Assembly (NCBI GenBank): GCA_012295275.1
Contig: CM022673.1
Coordinates: 17,148,810-17,212,809, forward strand
Origin: Chrysomallon squamiferum
Lineage: Eukaryota; Mollusca; Gastropoda; Neomphalida; Peltospiridae
DNA: 64,000 bases
Reading direction: 5' to 3'
Position 1 is the stretch's first letter; each line of letters starts with the position of its first letter. The notes under the pieces are model-generated. The model had not been told where the DNA came from, made no database searches, and saw nothing but the letters and a program-made list of their open reading frames with translations. Positions 12,141-26,000 of this stretch are shown in pieces. Position numbers and translations under genes: made by a program.

Positions 12141-13313
12141 GGTAAAATAAAATATATGTATTAATTAATTAATTAATTATTTGTATTAAATGCTTTTTGT
12201 TTCGCCACAATTCTGAGCACAAATACGTGATTTCTGAAATATACCTCGTCTTCTACAAGTAACTAGAAAGTGATAATCATATTTTTGATGTGCCGGTGGC
12301 AGAAGTAGGCTTGGAGAGAAGTAAACAAATAAAAACTATCATATTATTAAAAAAAATTTTTTAAAGAAACTGAAACGACAGCTATACATTTAAGTATCTT
12401 TGTAATTCTAGCTGTAAGGTTTTTATTGGGTGTAACCAGTTTAAAGATAATTTTTCAGAAAAAAATCATTGTCTGTCTTTTATTATCATGATAATTCAAC
12501 TTACGCAGCTCATTCTGAATGGCGTCATTTTAAAACAATTGCCTGTTATTAGTTAATATATATATATATATATATAGAATATTGCACATTATTTTATTTA
12601 AAATTATTATTACTCAGTTAACAAAATAAAAAATAAAAATAAAAAATAAAATAAAATAAAAAAAAATAAAATAAAATAAAATAAAATAAAATAAAATAAA
12701 ATAAAAATTTCTAAAATGAAACTTATCAGACTTGGAACTGCATATAAAATAAAATTATCTAATTTTTAATAGTTTGATTGCAGAAAAACGTTCACAGAAA
12801 TTAATATATAATTTATTATACTTCCTGTTTTAATAAATAAATAATAAAAACAAATTAAATGAATAAAAATAAAAATAAATAATTAAATAATAAATAAAAC
12901 AGTCAGTTGTTAAATAATAGATATGTTGTAATTTTTGTTTAGGTATTTTATTCTTTTAAGTCAAAAGAATGAATTCATGTTTATTGATTATATACCGAGT
13001 GAATGGTTAAAATGTTCTAGAATACTAGAACAACTAGAATGTACCCACGATCTTCTTTTTGAAACAGACTGCTTTGTAATTAGTTTGTTGTTGGAATTAT
13101 CACACGTATTTCTTAAAACAAACATGTCAGATTTATTAACTAATTACAAATTTGTTTCATTATCAGTTTAATCACCATGACAACCAAATATGTTTTGGTC
13201 AGAAACCAACTATTGTTTCATTAATTATTGGTGTTCTTAAAATTCTTCTTCTTCTTCTCCTCCTCCTCCTCCTCCTCCTTCTTCTTCTTCTTCTTCTTCT
13301 TCTTCTTCTTCTT

Positions 13314-13344
<31 letters not shown>

Positions 13345-13720
13345 TTTATTTATTTATTTATTTATTAATATTTTTTTTTTGTTTATTAGAAGTTTAAGAA
13401 ATAGAATAAAGATTCTCATGTAAATTTATTTATTTATTTATCAGTAATTGTTCTCATGTTTGTATTTCTTTATTTGTATTTATTTACATTGATAATTATA
13501 TACAGTTTTGAAGATGAATCTAAAATGAATTATCTCCCTTTAGCTATTATTTGTTTTTAAAAGCACACATTTAATGTAATTGCTATATATTCAGTTTATT
13601 CAAGTCTGCATGGAAATAGTTTTCAATAATAAAATTGACAACTACAAGGAATTAACCAAATCTTGGATTTTATGTTCATTTTATCTAATATTTAAAACAA
13701 TAATAATAAACAAAAACGAA

Positions 13721-13778
<58 letters not shown>

Positions 13779-16556
13779 TATATTTTATGAATTACAGTTT
13801 ACATAGATAATATTCCAGTCACAAGACAGACACCTTTGATTATTTTGTGACATCATTTCTGACATACAGTAAGAAAAAAATCTTGTTAGATTTTACAATT
13901 ATTTTATCGTTATTTCTCATGTGTTAATATTCTTTTGTGTAGAGTAAGAAAAAGTATCAACCTTAACAAATTTGTTATTTTTTTGTTAATCTTTACAACA
14001 AACACAACGGATGTGTAGAAATAACATTTTCCTTTTTTCCTACAAGAAAAGCTTAATCTTCTATGAGAATTCCTTAATACTATAATTATATTTGTCCTAA
14101 TTCCTGTTTCCTTTCAGTTTAGGAATATGATCTTTTAAACCATTAAACCAAGATCATTTTGAACAGTTTATATTGTGTTGTCAACAGAAAAATATGTACC
14201 AAACAGAGAATTTAATTATGAAACATGTATAATTAGGATTCTAACTATTTATATTTTTAAAGTGTAGGCCTAAATCTACTGATGGCAATGTAGAGCCCAA
14301 ATACATTTTGTAAGATTCCAACTGACTGTTTTAAGAAACCAACCTTTGCTATAAATAAAATATGACAGTACATATCAAGTTTCATGTATACAGTGTTGAT
14401 CACTGTTCCCTTAAAAAAAACCAAAAAAAAAAAAACAACTAATATATAAATAATAAATAAATAACTATTATATTTTTTTTTTTTTTTAAAAAGAAAGAAA
14501 TAAAAAAAATAAAATACTCTAGCAGATAGAAATGGTATAATTTTCCTTTTCCTTTTAGTTTCCTTTTTACATTTTATCATGAAATATGTGAAAACTGCAC
14601 ATTCACAGACTTGTTATTTTGCTGTTATTATACTTTGTTATTAGCAAAGGTTGATGATGAAAATCAAAAAAAAGAAAAGAAAATTACATTAGTAAATATA
14701 TTTATTTCTTCATTCCTCCAGAGATATACAATAAAACAACAGTGAAGATTGTAAATAGTCCTTCAGTAAGTCTCTACACTGTGACACATACTTATGAACC
14801 GTGGTATTTTTGTAGAAGATATATTTTGTTCACAGTTCAATGAACCTGCATCAAATTATCAAGCACTGTATTTGAAAGCCTGTTGTTTACAAACACATGC
14901 AGGTATGTTTGACAGTGATTATATCTTTGTTTGCTTTACATTCTTGGAAAGACAGAAATAGTTTACAAATGAAATCTATTATTAAATGTTGACAATGTTT
15001 TTGCATGCCTTGTATAATTTAAAAAAAAAATTATTTTGCAGTCAGTGGTGGAATAAGTTTTTAAGAATTTCATTTGTTTATTTCATAAATATTTTTGCAA
15101 ATCTTATGCATTTTAATGAATTTTAGGATTAAAAAAAATAATTTTAAAAGATACCAAATATTAATGAAAGGTGTTTTTTAATTATTTTTTTTATTAATTA
15201 ATTAATTAATTAATTAATTATTATTATTATTATTATTATTACTTTAAAAAAAAAAAAGAAATCTTAAAAATAAACAGCAGAACTTAAAAATAAAATAAAA
15301 TAGGAGGCTAGAAATAATAATTATATACAATAATAATAATATAGATAATGAAAACAATTTTGTTTTCTAAAACACAATATCTGTTAATATATGTATGCTA
15401 TACAGAAATTTGTTTGAACTGAGTAAAAATTAACAACTTGAGAGTGAAGGTCCTTAACTAAATATTATACAAGTGCTTCTTAAATTATTGTATGATATAA
15501 TTATTTGATTTTTGTTTTGTTGTTGTTCAGGTTTACTGGTAAATATGTTTGTATATTTGTGTGTATATATATGTTCTGTATTATTTTAAAGTTTTTTAGT
15601 CAGTCACAGATTTAACAATACAGATGTTAGCTTATGTCTGCTTTCTGCTTTATACTTAATACTGCATTATAGCAGAGGAACACTATAGACACACCTTGTG
15701 TATCCCTTATACATTAGTTTGAAAAATACTAGAAGTATTAAATCGTTATTTTTCTATTAAGATTATTAATATTATTAATGTTAAATGATATCCACTACTG
15801 TTAGATCTTTGATTTGACAGCTAAAATTAGGTAATTATTCTTATTCACATTACTTTAGAAGTATGAGTTATTATCGTGAAAATCTACATTAGGCCAATTT
15901 CAAAAAAAAAATGTCAGAGAATACTTTTATGTAGACAAACAAAGAATCCTATTATCATATATGTGCCACCCTGTAAAGGCCTCGGTAAGAATGTGTTTGT
16001 TGGATTGCCTACCGACCATGAGCTGTTGCTAAGAAGGGCATTTGAATGATATAATGTTGATCTGAGTACATGGCATTTATCTATTTGCATTTTTACCACT
16101 TGTATACCAATTGTGTTTGTTTAATATTTCAGAAATCAAATTATTGAATAATATATAATTTTTATTCAAGTTATGTGACAAGGGTTATTAAATACAGACA
16201 ATTTGATATTAATGGGAAAACACAAAGAAAGGTAATTAATAGTCTTCTCTCTCTCTTTTTAGTTATTGTTTTGCTTCTTTATTAGTATTGTTTGAAGTTA
16301 CTGTTAATAATATTGAATTTATATTGAAATGTCAAGTGTTTGTTATTTCATTATCATTGTAATTCTTGATTTTTATAGTAACAGCCAATTTCTCTTCTTT
16401 TTTTTTCTTCTTTTTTTAAGCTTGGAGTTCAATTTTAATGGGTAATAATATATGGCTTTCTGTAGTTTAATTTTTAAAATAAGACTATAACATAGTTGTT
16501 TTTACTTGTGGTAACAGTCTGTGTTTTCACCTTTGCAGTAACACATCATTTTACAA

Positions 16557-16596
<40 letters not shown>

Positions 16597-19500
16597 CATT
16601 TTTGATATATATACACATGAATGGTTTTATGAATGTATTGGTGACAATCAATACATTTCATACTGATTAAAACATTATCACAATTTAATGAAACATTTTT
16701 TATTTCAAATATATTTTTCAGTTGTTTTTGTAAGTTAATTACATTTTCTTATTATTTTAATTTTATTTTAGCAATAGTAACACCTAAGTATATAAATATT
16801 AAATACTAATGACTGAATTTTAATTATTTTAACATTTAGAGTATTGCCTCTGAAAGCTTGAGTCACAAAGCACTTGATTTTTTGTGTGCATGTGAAATGT
16901 ATAGTTTTTATGTCTGTTTCTATGTACAATATTTTTGATGTTTAGTTTATGTGTATGACTAAGAGCTGCAAGTTTAGATATGTGCATGCATATGTGACTG
17001 AATAAACACGGTTCTTTGTGTGACTGTGCATGTATGTGGGTATGTGTATGTTGCTTATTGCCAATGATAATTACTGGATTTTGGAGAAAATACAAAATAT
17101 CAGGGAAAAGGATGAATTATGGAAATCTTGCAGGATAGCACAATGAAAGGAAACTATATTTTCAAATATATTTTTGTTTATTTTCACAAGTAAAATGACA
17201 TTTAAAAGTACTAAATAAATATTTTCACAACTGTAATGCTCAACAGTTGTGAGTCAGCTTATTTTTATGCAGTTAGTATGACAGACTAAGTACAGCATAA
17301 TTACACAGATAAAAGATATACAAGTTTAAACCTGGTTAAAGAAAACAAAACAACAAATGGTTAGAGTCAGTTGTTAGGTATGAAGTGGACACAGGTTGTG
17401 TATTACAGTTGTTAAACACCATATTCTTAACATGTAGTAGCTTGCAGAATTTACAACAAACTTTATTGACATTGATATAACAGTGTGACAAAGAATACCG
17501 CTATAACAATTTGTCTGTTCTTGGTAACACACACAACCTATGAAATAGGACAGACTTATTTTGAATAGAAATATATTAGGCTGAGTTGGTGTAGCACATT
17601 TGTACAAATTATTGAAAACTATTTTGAAGTCAACTGATTAATATTTGTTTTTATTGTTTATACAAAGTGTTTAAACAAATGTGTAACAAATCGGAATAAA
17701 TAATTAAGAAACAAATGTGTCAATTTCAAATTTTTAATAATGATTATTAAATACATTTTTAAACTAAATTTTAACTGGACATATATATCATTCTCTATGT
17801 AAAAAAACACATTAATTTTTCCACTCATTAACTTATTATACCTTATTTTTTAATATTCTATATTTTGTATTTTTAATGATTATTAGAAATCATCTTCTGC
17901 ACTTCTTTTGAGCCAAATTTCAGGAAACATTTAAACAAACACTTGAGGTGTATACCAGTTTTTTAAGTATTTTGAACTTATCAAACTACAGATGCTGTTG
18001 TAATAGTTATATGTGAATATATGAATTATTTTCAAATGTAATAAGATACTTCTTTATACCATTTTTGAATGAATACAAAAAACTAATTTCTTTAAAATAC
18101 ATATTAGCAAGATGTATAAGTACATTATATTTAAACCTGAAAGGTTGTCTTTATTGTAAATGATAATCTTTTAATAGTGTGATAGCTCGCACTTGATATT
18201 TTTCAAACTATAGCTGAGTATTTAATAATTAAAACAGAACTTTACTGATGAATTGTCTGGTACACAAAAACTTTATATTCCTTATTATATTTCTTTTTAA
18301 TAAATATGTACATAAGCAAAGAATCTATCACACACGAGTTAAGATATTTTAGGATATAAAACAAATGCATTTTTTGCTTAACATCAATGATGTACATTAA
18401 ATTAGATCTTAGGATGAATCAGTGCAATCTCATACTGAATTATTTCTGATGATAATTAGGCTGATATTACATGCTAACTATTAGAATTTAATATTATATT
18501 CTTTAATGATTTTTGGAAATGAAACTTTTGTATGTAATATTAATAATAATAACTACATCAATAACAATAATCAATAAGTTTTAATAGTTACTCATTGCAA
18601 TTTCTTCAGTATATAATCATTAAGTAAGAAATTTGATCTTGGAGGATGTTGAGTACAGTATTTTTAACTGTTTTAGTACATTATAACTATCTTATGATAA
18701 AGTGCTTTTGGTGTACAAATTTAAACATAATCTGGTGTTGTAGAATCTCATCTACAAATATTTTCCTAACGTCTTATGGAAATTAAACATTGAGGGAGCC
18801 CAGTTTTTTCCTATGAGCCCATGAGCTATATATAATTCTTGTCCATGAAATAAATGTTGGTACAAAAGATATTGTCATATGTTTGATTAGCAGGGCAATA
18901 AACAGTTAGCTTTATTTACTTAGAGTGTTTTATGGCTAGGAAAAGTTCACTGTTGGCAAGGCTGAACAATAATTTATAAATGAAAAATACTTTTACTGAC
19001 TGATTAGATTAAATTAGGATCAGGTAAAATCACAAGGGGTTGCTGGAGAATTAGTTGATTAATGAGACATTCAGACATAGCACTATAAGAGTTCCTGACA
19101 TGTGTGATAAGTGCTTGTTGAAAACAATCGCAAGTTGCATGCCAGAATATCATTTTTACCTCTTTATAGTTGCTTAGACTTGGTGTGTTTGTCCTGTACT
19201 CCATACAGCAAACGTGTAATGTCTGTCATAGTGAGTGGTTGTTGTAACTTAGCAATGGAAATGAGTTTCAAACAAAGCTCTGGATAATTGTGGGACACAG
19301 TTTCCATTAATGGATACGACAGACAATTATCACCTTACACTGTCAGCTCCAGTAACAATATTTGTGTAGAAAATGTATTAATAATAACTTAGTATCAAAC
19401 ATTGTCAGATGTATGAGAAAACAGCAGGTGTTGTGGGTTTTACTGGATGGATTAATATTTCTCCAATTTTAAATTATCCAAAATATTGTTAGTGTGGAAT

Positions 19501-20930
19501 TATGATTTCTGTGTCATCTGCAGTAATATTTGTGCAGATATTTTGTTAATTCGTAAACATCTTCAATCAATACCAGTCTTGGAAAACGGACATCAATAGT
19601 TTTTACTTGATGAATTGGAATTTACTACAATCTAAATTAAATGGAATTATTATTTTTCTAAATTTAGGAACAATGATTTTTGATTCACTGTAAACTTTTT
19701 TGAATTAATTGTTGATTTGGAATAAAACCAGTAGATGTTTAATTAGATGTATGATTCAGCTGTTTGGAATGAGTTGTGCATAAAAATGTAATTACTCAAG
19801 TTACACACAACCTGTATACAACAATAATGTCTGAGTGTTTTGCTCTGATCATGAAACCAAAGAAATCTGTGAGGTAAATATGTACTTAGAAACACATTTA
19901 AAAATACAGTGAATTATAGAATTATAAAAATATGTTTAATGAAATTATTTGTTTTATATACTAATATATATCTTATTATTATCCAAGTAATTAATATTTT
20001 ACAATTTGTTTTTAATTTGTTTGTTTTTTGGCTATCACTAATAGTGACATCATTCAGCAAAATGCCTTCATTGTTTCAGTGTATCTCTGCACAGAATTAC
20101 AAATATTAGAAAATGTCTGCCCATGTGTGAACACGTGTAAAATGTACTTGATATTTGTATTTAGATGTATTTTATTTGGAAATTAATAAACCCTTTTCTG
20201 CAATACTAGATTACATCAGATATTTAATTCTTAAAACAAACAGAAAATCAGCCGATAATGTTCCTAATTATTATTATTTTGATATGGCAATATATATTAG
20301 CTAGTGGAATTTTTCATTTAAAAAAATTGTCTACCCTGTATGAAACGGATGGAAATGCTAACCAGACGTAAAACGTAGTCTGTCAGTTTTTGGATAAAAT
20401 ATTGAATTTGTTTTTTCTTTCTTTCATGCATTGATAGTTACAAACTTTTCATTAAATGCCTTACAGTAACAATTTTTTTTTTTTTTTTTTTCGTATTTAT
20501 ATTTATTTTCATTCTCTTTTCGTTTTTTCTCATTTATTTATTTCATCTTATCACCATTGTATGGATGTGTAATTAATCATTGTATAGCGCGTACAGCCTA
20601 CAAATACATTTGATCTGTTTGCGATCACTTGAAGGACTAATTAATAATATTAATTAAACTTTATTAAATTATGAACTTTATATCATTATTAATTTTTGTG
20701 TTTAAGTTTTAAATAATATGTGTATTTAATGAACACGGATGATATTTTATCATATGAAAATGATTTTATATTTCAGAGCATTATCGATCACGCCATAGTC
20801 TGATAGTCCTTATAATATAACAGCTAATTAATATTTTATAGAATTGTACTGATAAATAAAGAAAGGTTATTATTTATAAAACTGATAATAATTATTTTAG
20901 TATATTTTTGAATAATTTCCTAAACTAAAA
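12140..20930. other. intergenic region with microsatellites; no gene recognised
   Basis: Long open frames here come from simple repeats (poly-Leu from CTT, poly-Ile from AAT) or are short, AT-driven and without plausible splice partners. Microsatellites include (AAAAT)n at 12622-12708, (CTT)n/(CTC)n at 13244-13343 followed by (TTTA)n, (TAA)n at 13724-13771, (ATTA)n then (TTA)n at 15193-15240, and (AT)n at 16559-16595. A segment at about 15955-16050 is less AT-rich and could hide an exon, but I do not recognise it. Confidence 0.5.
13244..13366. repeat. (CTT)n/(CTC)n then (TTTA)n microsatellite
   Basis: A pyrimidine-pure tract of about 100 bases (CTT units interrupted by seven or so CTC units) is followed by TTTA units. 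The polypurine/polypyrimidine asymmetry makes triplex (H-DNA) formation possible. An 81-codon poly-Leu frame across it is not a gene. Confidence 0.95.
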
Positions 20931-20939
20931 TATCAATGC

Positions 20940-21080
20940 AAAAACGATGCTCCGCTCGCAGCGCAATTAAATGAAGCCTAACGTTGCCTTGGTAACGAAA
21001 CATTCGTAGGCCCGCTTTCGTTTGTTTACTAGTGTCGTCTGCTCTAACAAATGGCTTGCTTCCGAAATAAATTTGTAAGT
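20940..21080 (+). promoter_or_regulatory. probable IF-gene promoter and first exon with an RFX X-box
   Basis: A GC-enriched, CpG-containing island stands out from AT-rich surroundings. It holds GTTGCCTTGGTAAC at 20983-20996, a perfect palindromic X-box (two inverted half-sites with a two-base spacer), as bound by RFX factors at ciliary gene promoters in animals. Just downstream, ATG at 21051 opens eight codons (MACFRNKF) ending at a consensus donor (TTT|gtaagt) at 21074/21075. That donor phase does not match the next recognised exon at 22326, so this exon may be partly noncoding or joined through an exon I did not find. Confidence 0.5.
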
Positions 21081-22325
21081 TATTTCAGTATATTATGATT
21101 TTCATTTGATGTCATTTCAGTACATTTGTAAATTAATACACTCATCGGCATATGATTTCATATATTTCAGAAGACGTCAGGAAATAACCGATTTGATTTT
21201 TGTTCTAAATTTCTGTGCACAAATTTTTATTTTGCATTCCTGTAGTTTGATAGTTTTTGCCTAATTTTAACACAGTGGATTATATACATTTAATTGTTTC
21301 TGTTTGTTTTAAAATATATCACCAATAACAGCATTTTGTAAATATAAATCGATAATAATAATTTAAACGAACTATATTTTGCGAAAAGTTATGAATAAAA
21401 TTGTGTAATCCGTTACAACTTTTGGGAACGCAAAAAGGATATAGCAAAGAGATCGGCATGAGAGAAACATTCGAGATGTTCGATAAATCAGGTGAAATGA
21501 ATTTATTAATTTACAAGAAGTTATCGAATGGTTTCTTTTTCCGAAAGTATTGATCACGTTATGTTTGAAATCGAAAGTATTCAAAATTTCATTAAAACAC
21601 TGTAAACGTTAAATCGTTAAGTATTATAAATAGTTTACAAACTGGTTGCGCGCAGCAGAGGAATGTTAACTTTGTGGGTAGCTGTGCTTTTATTTTCTTC
21701 CATACTCTTCAATATCACTAAATAAGAGATAATTATTATGACTATTGTTAACGACAAAGTATACGTAAATTTTAATTTTATTTTTAATTTTCTACATAAA
21801 ACCAACACATGTAAGAATCTTCTATAGTATCCAAACACTATTTTGAAACCTATCAATTGCAAACACATACATTATAAAAAAAAGAAGATAATATAAAGAG
21901 TATTATAATAAAAGTAGCAAAGGTTCGTAACAGTTGGTTAGACTCATTTTGGCTGGACCAGAAGCACATGGCCTTTTATTCAGTCATAACAGAGACAATT
22001 CAGGATTTTACTTAACATTTGATAAATACAGGTTCAGAAATACAAGTTTGGAATGAATGAAATTGCCCCAAAAGTATCAATATTAAAAATATTAACTATT
22101 GCTTTAATAATATTTATCGCATTTTAAAAGAAACATCAACTAACATACAAGATATTCTAACTCATTTTAAATGTTTATTTGTTTGTGTTTCATTTATTAA
22201 GTTGCTTTCTGGAAATACCTATAAGTTCTGTATAAAAAATAGATATATATAAATTTAAAAAAAAGTTTATATGTGACATTTTTAATTATTTTGTTCCTAA
22301 TTCTGTTTATGTATATATCTTTCAG

Positions 22326-23081
22326 ATTTTCTGATGGAGTAAAAGAAAACACAGAAAACGTACAGCCTTCTGAGAATCAAGAAAATTGCTCTACAAGAAA
22401 AGCTTTTGCAAAAGACTCTGTTGCAAAAGGGGAGATAACCAGTATTGTAGTTATCTCTCCTTCAGGTGAAAGTGTAAAGGAAGATATAGTTCAGAATAAC
22501 ACAGCAAAAGAACCATTTTTGGAACAGTTGTTAGAGGTTGACGACCTAGAAAATAGACATGTGAAAAAAACAGACGAAGCGGCTGACGAGGACAAGATAT
22601 TAATTAAAGACAAAAAGTTAAACCAAGGAACATCTTTTATTACCAGCAGAAACTATCTAAATGAGAAAGGAGTTGTTATAGCTGCAAGAGGTTCCCATGA
22701 ACTGAAGTTATTTATAATCAAAGGTGGAAAAATAACAGAAGAAGATTTGTTCAGAAATAAAAAGAAGTCTGATTGTTCAGATAATGAACTAAAAGAAAAA
22801 AAAAGAGAAAACTTTACAACTCTATCATCAGAAGAGTCCAATAAAAATAACAATATGAGCTATAACATTGATTTTGGTGGAGCACCTTTGTCACGCATGG
22901 AGGAGAGGGCAGAACTGAAACAGTTGAATGACCGTTTTACATCATATGTTCAACGTGTTCGACAACTTGGAGAACAAGCAAATCAGGTTGATTCTTCAGC
23001 ATTCCTCAAGTCTACCAAAATTCTTGAACAAGAAATAAACAGTTTGAAGAATCTGTATGAACAAGAATTACAGAAATTGAG
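22326..23081 (+). CDS. IF gene: long head and start of coil 1A
   Basis: This 252-codon exon starts in phase 2 (one base completes a codon), so an upstream coding exon exists. About 190 residues of charged Lys/Glu/Asp/Ser-rich head precede the rod, which starts near ERAELKQLNDRF, the conserved helix-initiation-like segment of IF proteins. A methionine at MSYNIDFGGAPLSRMEERAEL lies just ahead of coil 1A and could serve as an alternative start for a short-headed form, but no promoter evidence was seen. Confidence 0.8.
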
Positions 23082-26000
23082 GTTTGCATAAATTGTATGG
23101 CTATATGAAATAATATCATTAATGAATAATATTTTGGCAAATTATACAAAGAATAAAGAAAATGCAAATTTGTAGTTATTTATATTATAGTTATCTACTT
23201 CTGGAATATATTTGATTTGTAGATATTATTGATTTTGGTTTGCAAGAAATCTGAGTTTTGATTGTGTTTGAATATCTGAAATAGACTATTCTGATATTTC
23301 ATAATTTATAAAGTGGTAAAGAAAACAGCATACTAATTATTAAATGTTCTTGACATTTTTAAATTTTCTTGATTATTTTAGAAATGAACTTGAAGCCATG
23401 AGTCAAGACAAAACATGTTACCAAGTTCAGAGTTCAAAACATCAACAAGTGGCTGCTGAGCTTCAAGAAAGGTGAGGTTTTCTTTTTTTTCCCTGAAACT
23501 TCATACCATTGTTTTGAACAAATCACACTGAAAATTATACCTCTTTTATTTTCATATATTTTTTTTATATTTGTTTGATATATTTTCTAGGTTTTTCTGG
23601 TTATATGAAGATTAAAAGGTCAACAAAATACTCATTTCTCTTTTATTAATTTTGACACAGCCTTTCATTAAAGTGTTTTTAATTGCACAGTAATTAATTA
23701 ATTAGTTGTATAATTATATATGGATACTGAGTAGGAATATGAAGATGAGTGTAAGAGGTGAAACAAATAATTATTTATATTTTTGCAATTGTCATTATTT
23801 TTGTTATTGTTATTGTTACTGTTATTATTATTGTTTAGAGTATCAGGAGAGGTTGACAAGAACAGGAAATTGATGGATGAGATTAATAATCTGCAGAGAA
23901 AAATCATGCAGCTTGAAACTGAATTACGCAACTCTAAGATGAACTCTGAAAAAACAAATGGAATCAACTGTCTCCAAAGAGCCCTTGAGAATCTTAGAAG
24001 AGAAAAAGAAGCCTTACAAAAAAGGTTTTTAAAATATATTTTACAAAAATCATTCCAAATCTTTTTCATTTAAAAAGTAATTGCAGGTTACATTTGACAA
24101 ACTCAGTAAACTACACTTTCAGAAAGTTGTTGATAAAATTGCTGACAAAATTCTGTAGTTTTGATTAACAATTCATTTTACTTATGTAATAAAATGCATT
24201 GAAAAACCTAAACTATAAAGCTATTGGAGAAACTAAATATTTATGTGTCAAGAAATGAAATAATAAATTCTTTATTATTTATTTTTGTTATACAAATAAA
24301 AATAACTATTTTTAGGTATGAACATGAACAGTTATGTCGGCAACAAGCTGAAGATCGTCTACAACAATTGGCAAAGAAACTTGAATTTAATGATCAGGTT
24401 TATGGCCAACAGCTGAGAGATTTGACAGATAGAAATGAGGCCTCTGTGCAGACAATTCTGAGTTTAGAGGCACGGATTCGAGAACTTTCAAAGAGTGACA
24501 ACTCTGTTGGGGAAATGCTGAAACAAGTGAGGGAAGCAGCTGAAAGTGAACTGAAAAAATATAAAGAAGAATCAGAAGCACAGCATTTACGAGATGTAAG
24601 TCTGATTAATAAAAGTATAATTTACTGTTTTATTGTTAGAATGTTATCCTATTTCATTATGGTAATGTATTTCTGTTATTAATACCAGTGAATTTAACTG
24701 CTATAATATTGTCATATTAAGAGACATTACAGTTTGCTCGTGATACAGAGTTTTATTATTTTACTCAACAAATAAGATTTTTATATCTTATTCTTATAGA
24801 TTAATGCACTCAGGTCTCAGATGGAACAAGATTCAGGTACTATAGAAAAGCTAAGAGCTGAAAACGGCAAACTTCAAGCATGTATTAATGATTTGAATTC
24901 AAAGATTCGAGGACTGGAGGCACAGGTCAGTTCAGATACATTTTTCATGGCTGGATAAATGCAAGAATAAATTAATATTTTAACATTAATTATTAGATGT
25001 CAAAAATAAGTTTTATAAAGCAAAATTATATTTGAAAAAACATCAGTCATCTGACATATGGGCTATGTTACAAATGAAGAGTACATTTTTTATTTGCACT
25101 TTCCCTTTCTAGTGGAAAACCTAGATATATGAAATCTGGATTAACCATGTGATAAGCACTAATTGGAGCAGAAAGTAATTCAGTGCCCATGACCAAATAC
25201 ATCTAATACTGTAGTGAAATAGCTCATGTTATAGGAAATATGTCATTAGTATTAGAAAGCTGTTACAGTAGAAACATAAATCAACATCAGTATATTTTTA
25301 AATAATTCTTATAAGTAATTTCAATAGAATTTGCCACTAAATGAATTCAATTATCATCTGTTCTTTTTTATTTTTACAATTTATATTAACTGAAAGATTG
25401 ATGGTTACAGGTTGTCAGTTTAGAAAAACAGTGCCAGTGTTTTGAAGACAACATTGCAAGAGATCGTAACCAGGCTACTGAAAACATACGCAGACTGGAG
25501 AATAAATTACGTCAAGTACAAGATCTTCTGTTTGCCAAGATACAGGAGGTAAACAACACTCGTGATTCAAATGTTCCATTAAAAGCAGAAATTGAAGCTC
25601 TGAAGATTATTCTTGAAGAAGAAGAAAGGAGGTTTGTTATATAAGTTTATTATTATTATATGAAAAAAAAAGACAAAAAGTAATTACATGTAACAGTAAA
25701 TAAATATTTAAATCAAAAGAAAAGTTACTGGTTATTTATAAAACTATATATTTTGATGTATACCAGTTAATTTGTGCCTATCTTAAATGAATATTTATCT
25801 AGCACTAAATTGTAATGATGATGAATAAAGAAACATTAAATATTATAAGTTTTATGGTGTTTTTATATTATTTTTATATTAACAACTAAAACTGATTAAG
25901 GATATTTATGGTGCACGCAACTTTCTGTTTTGTCACCAGTATTGTCTTATTTAGAATGAAAGTATCTTCACATACGTCTTCAAATAAAAAATTAAAAAAA

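Noticed and set aside
13152-13397. Open frame with a long poly-leucine run
   Set aside because: It is a translation of the (CTT)n/(CTC)n microsatellite; no splice context and no domain.
13580-13810. Open frame ending in poly-isoleucine
   Set aside because: Driven by an (AAT)n repeat in AT-rich intergenic DNA.
15914-16099. Less AT-rich segment with a 61-codon frame (also a plus-strand frame reading GKNVFVGLPTDHELLLRR)
   Set aside because: It might be a fossil exon or repeat fragment, but I could not find splice partners or recognise a family on either strand.
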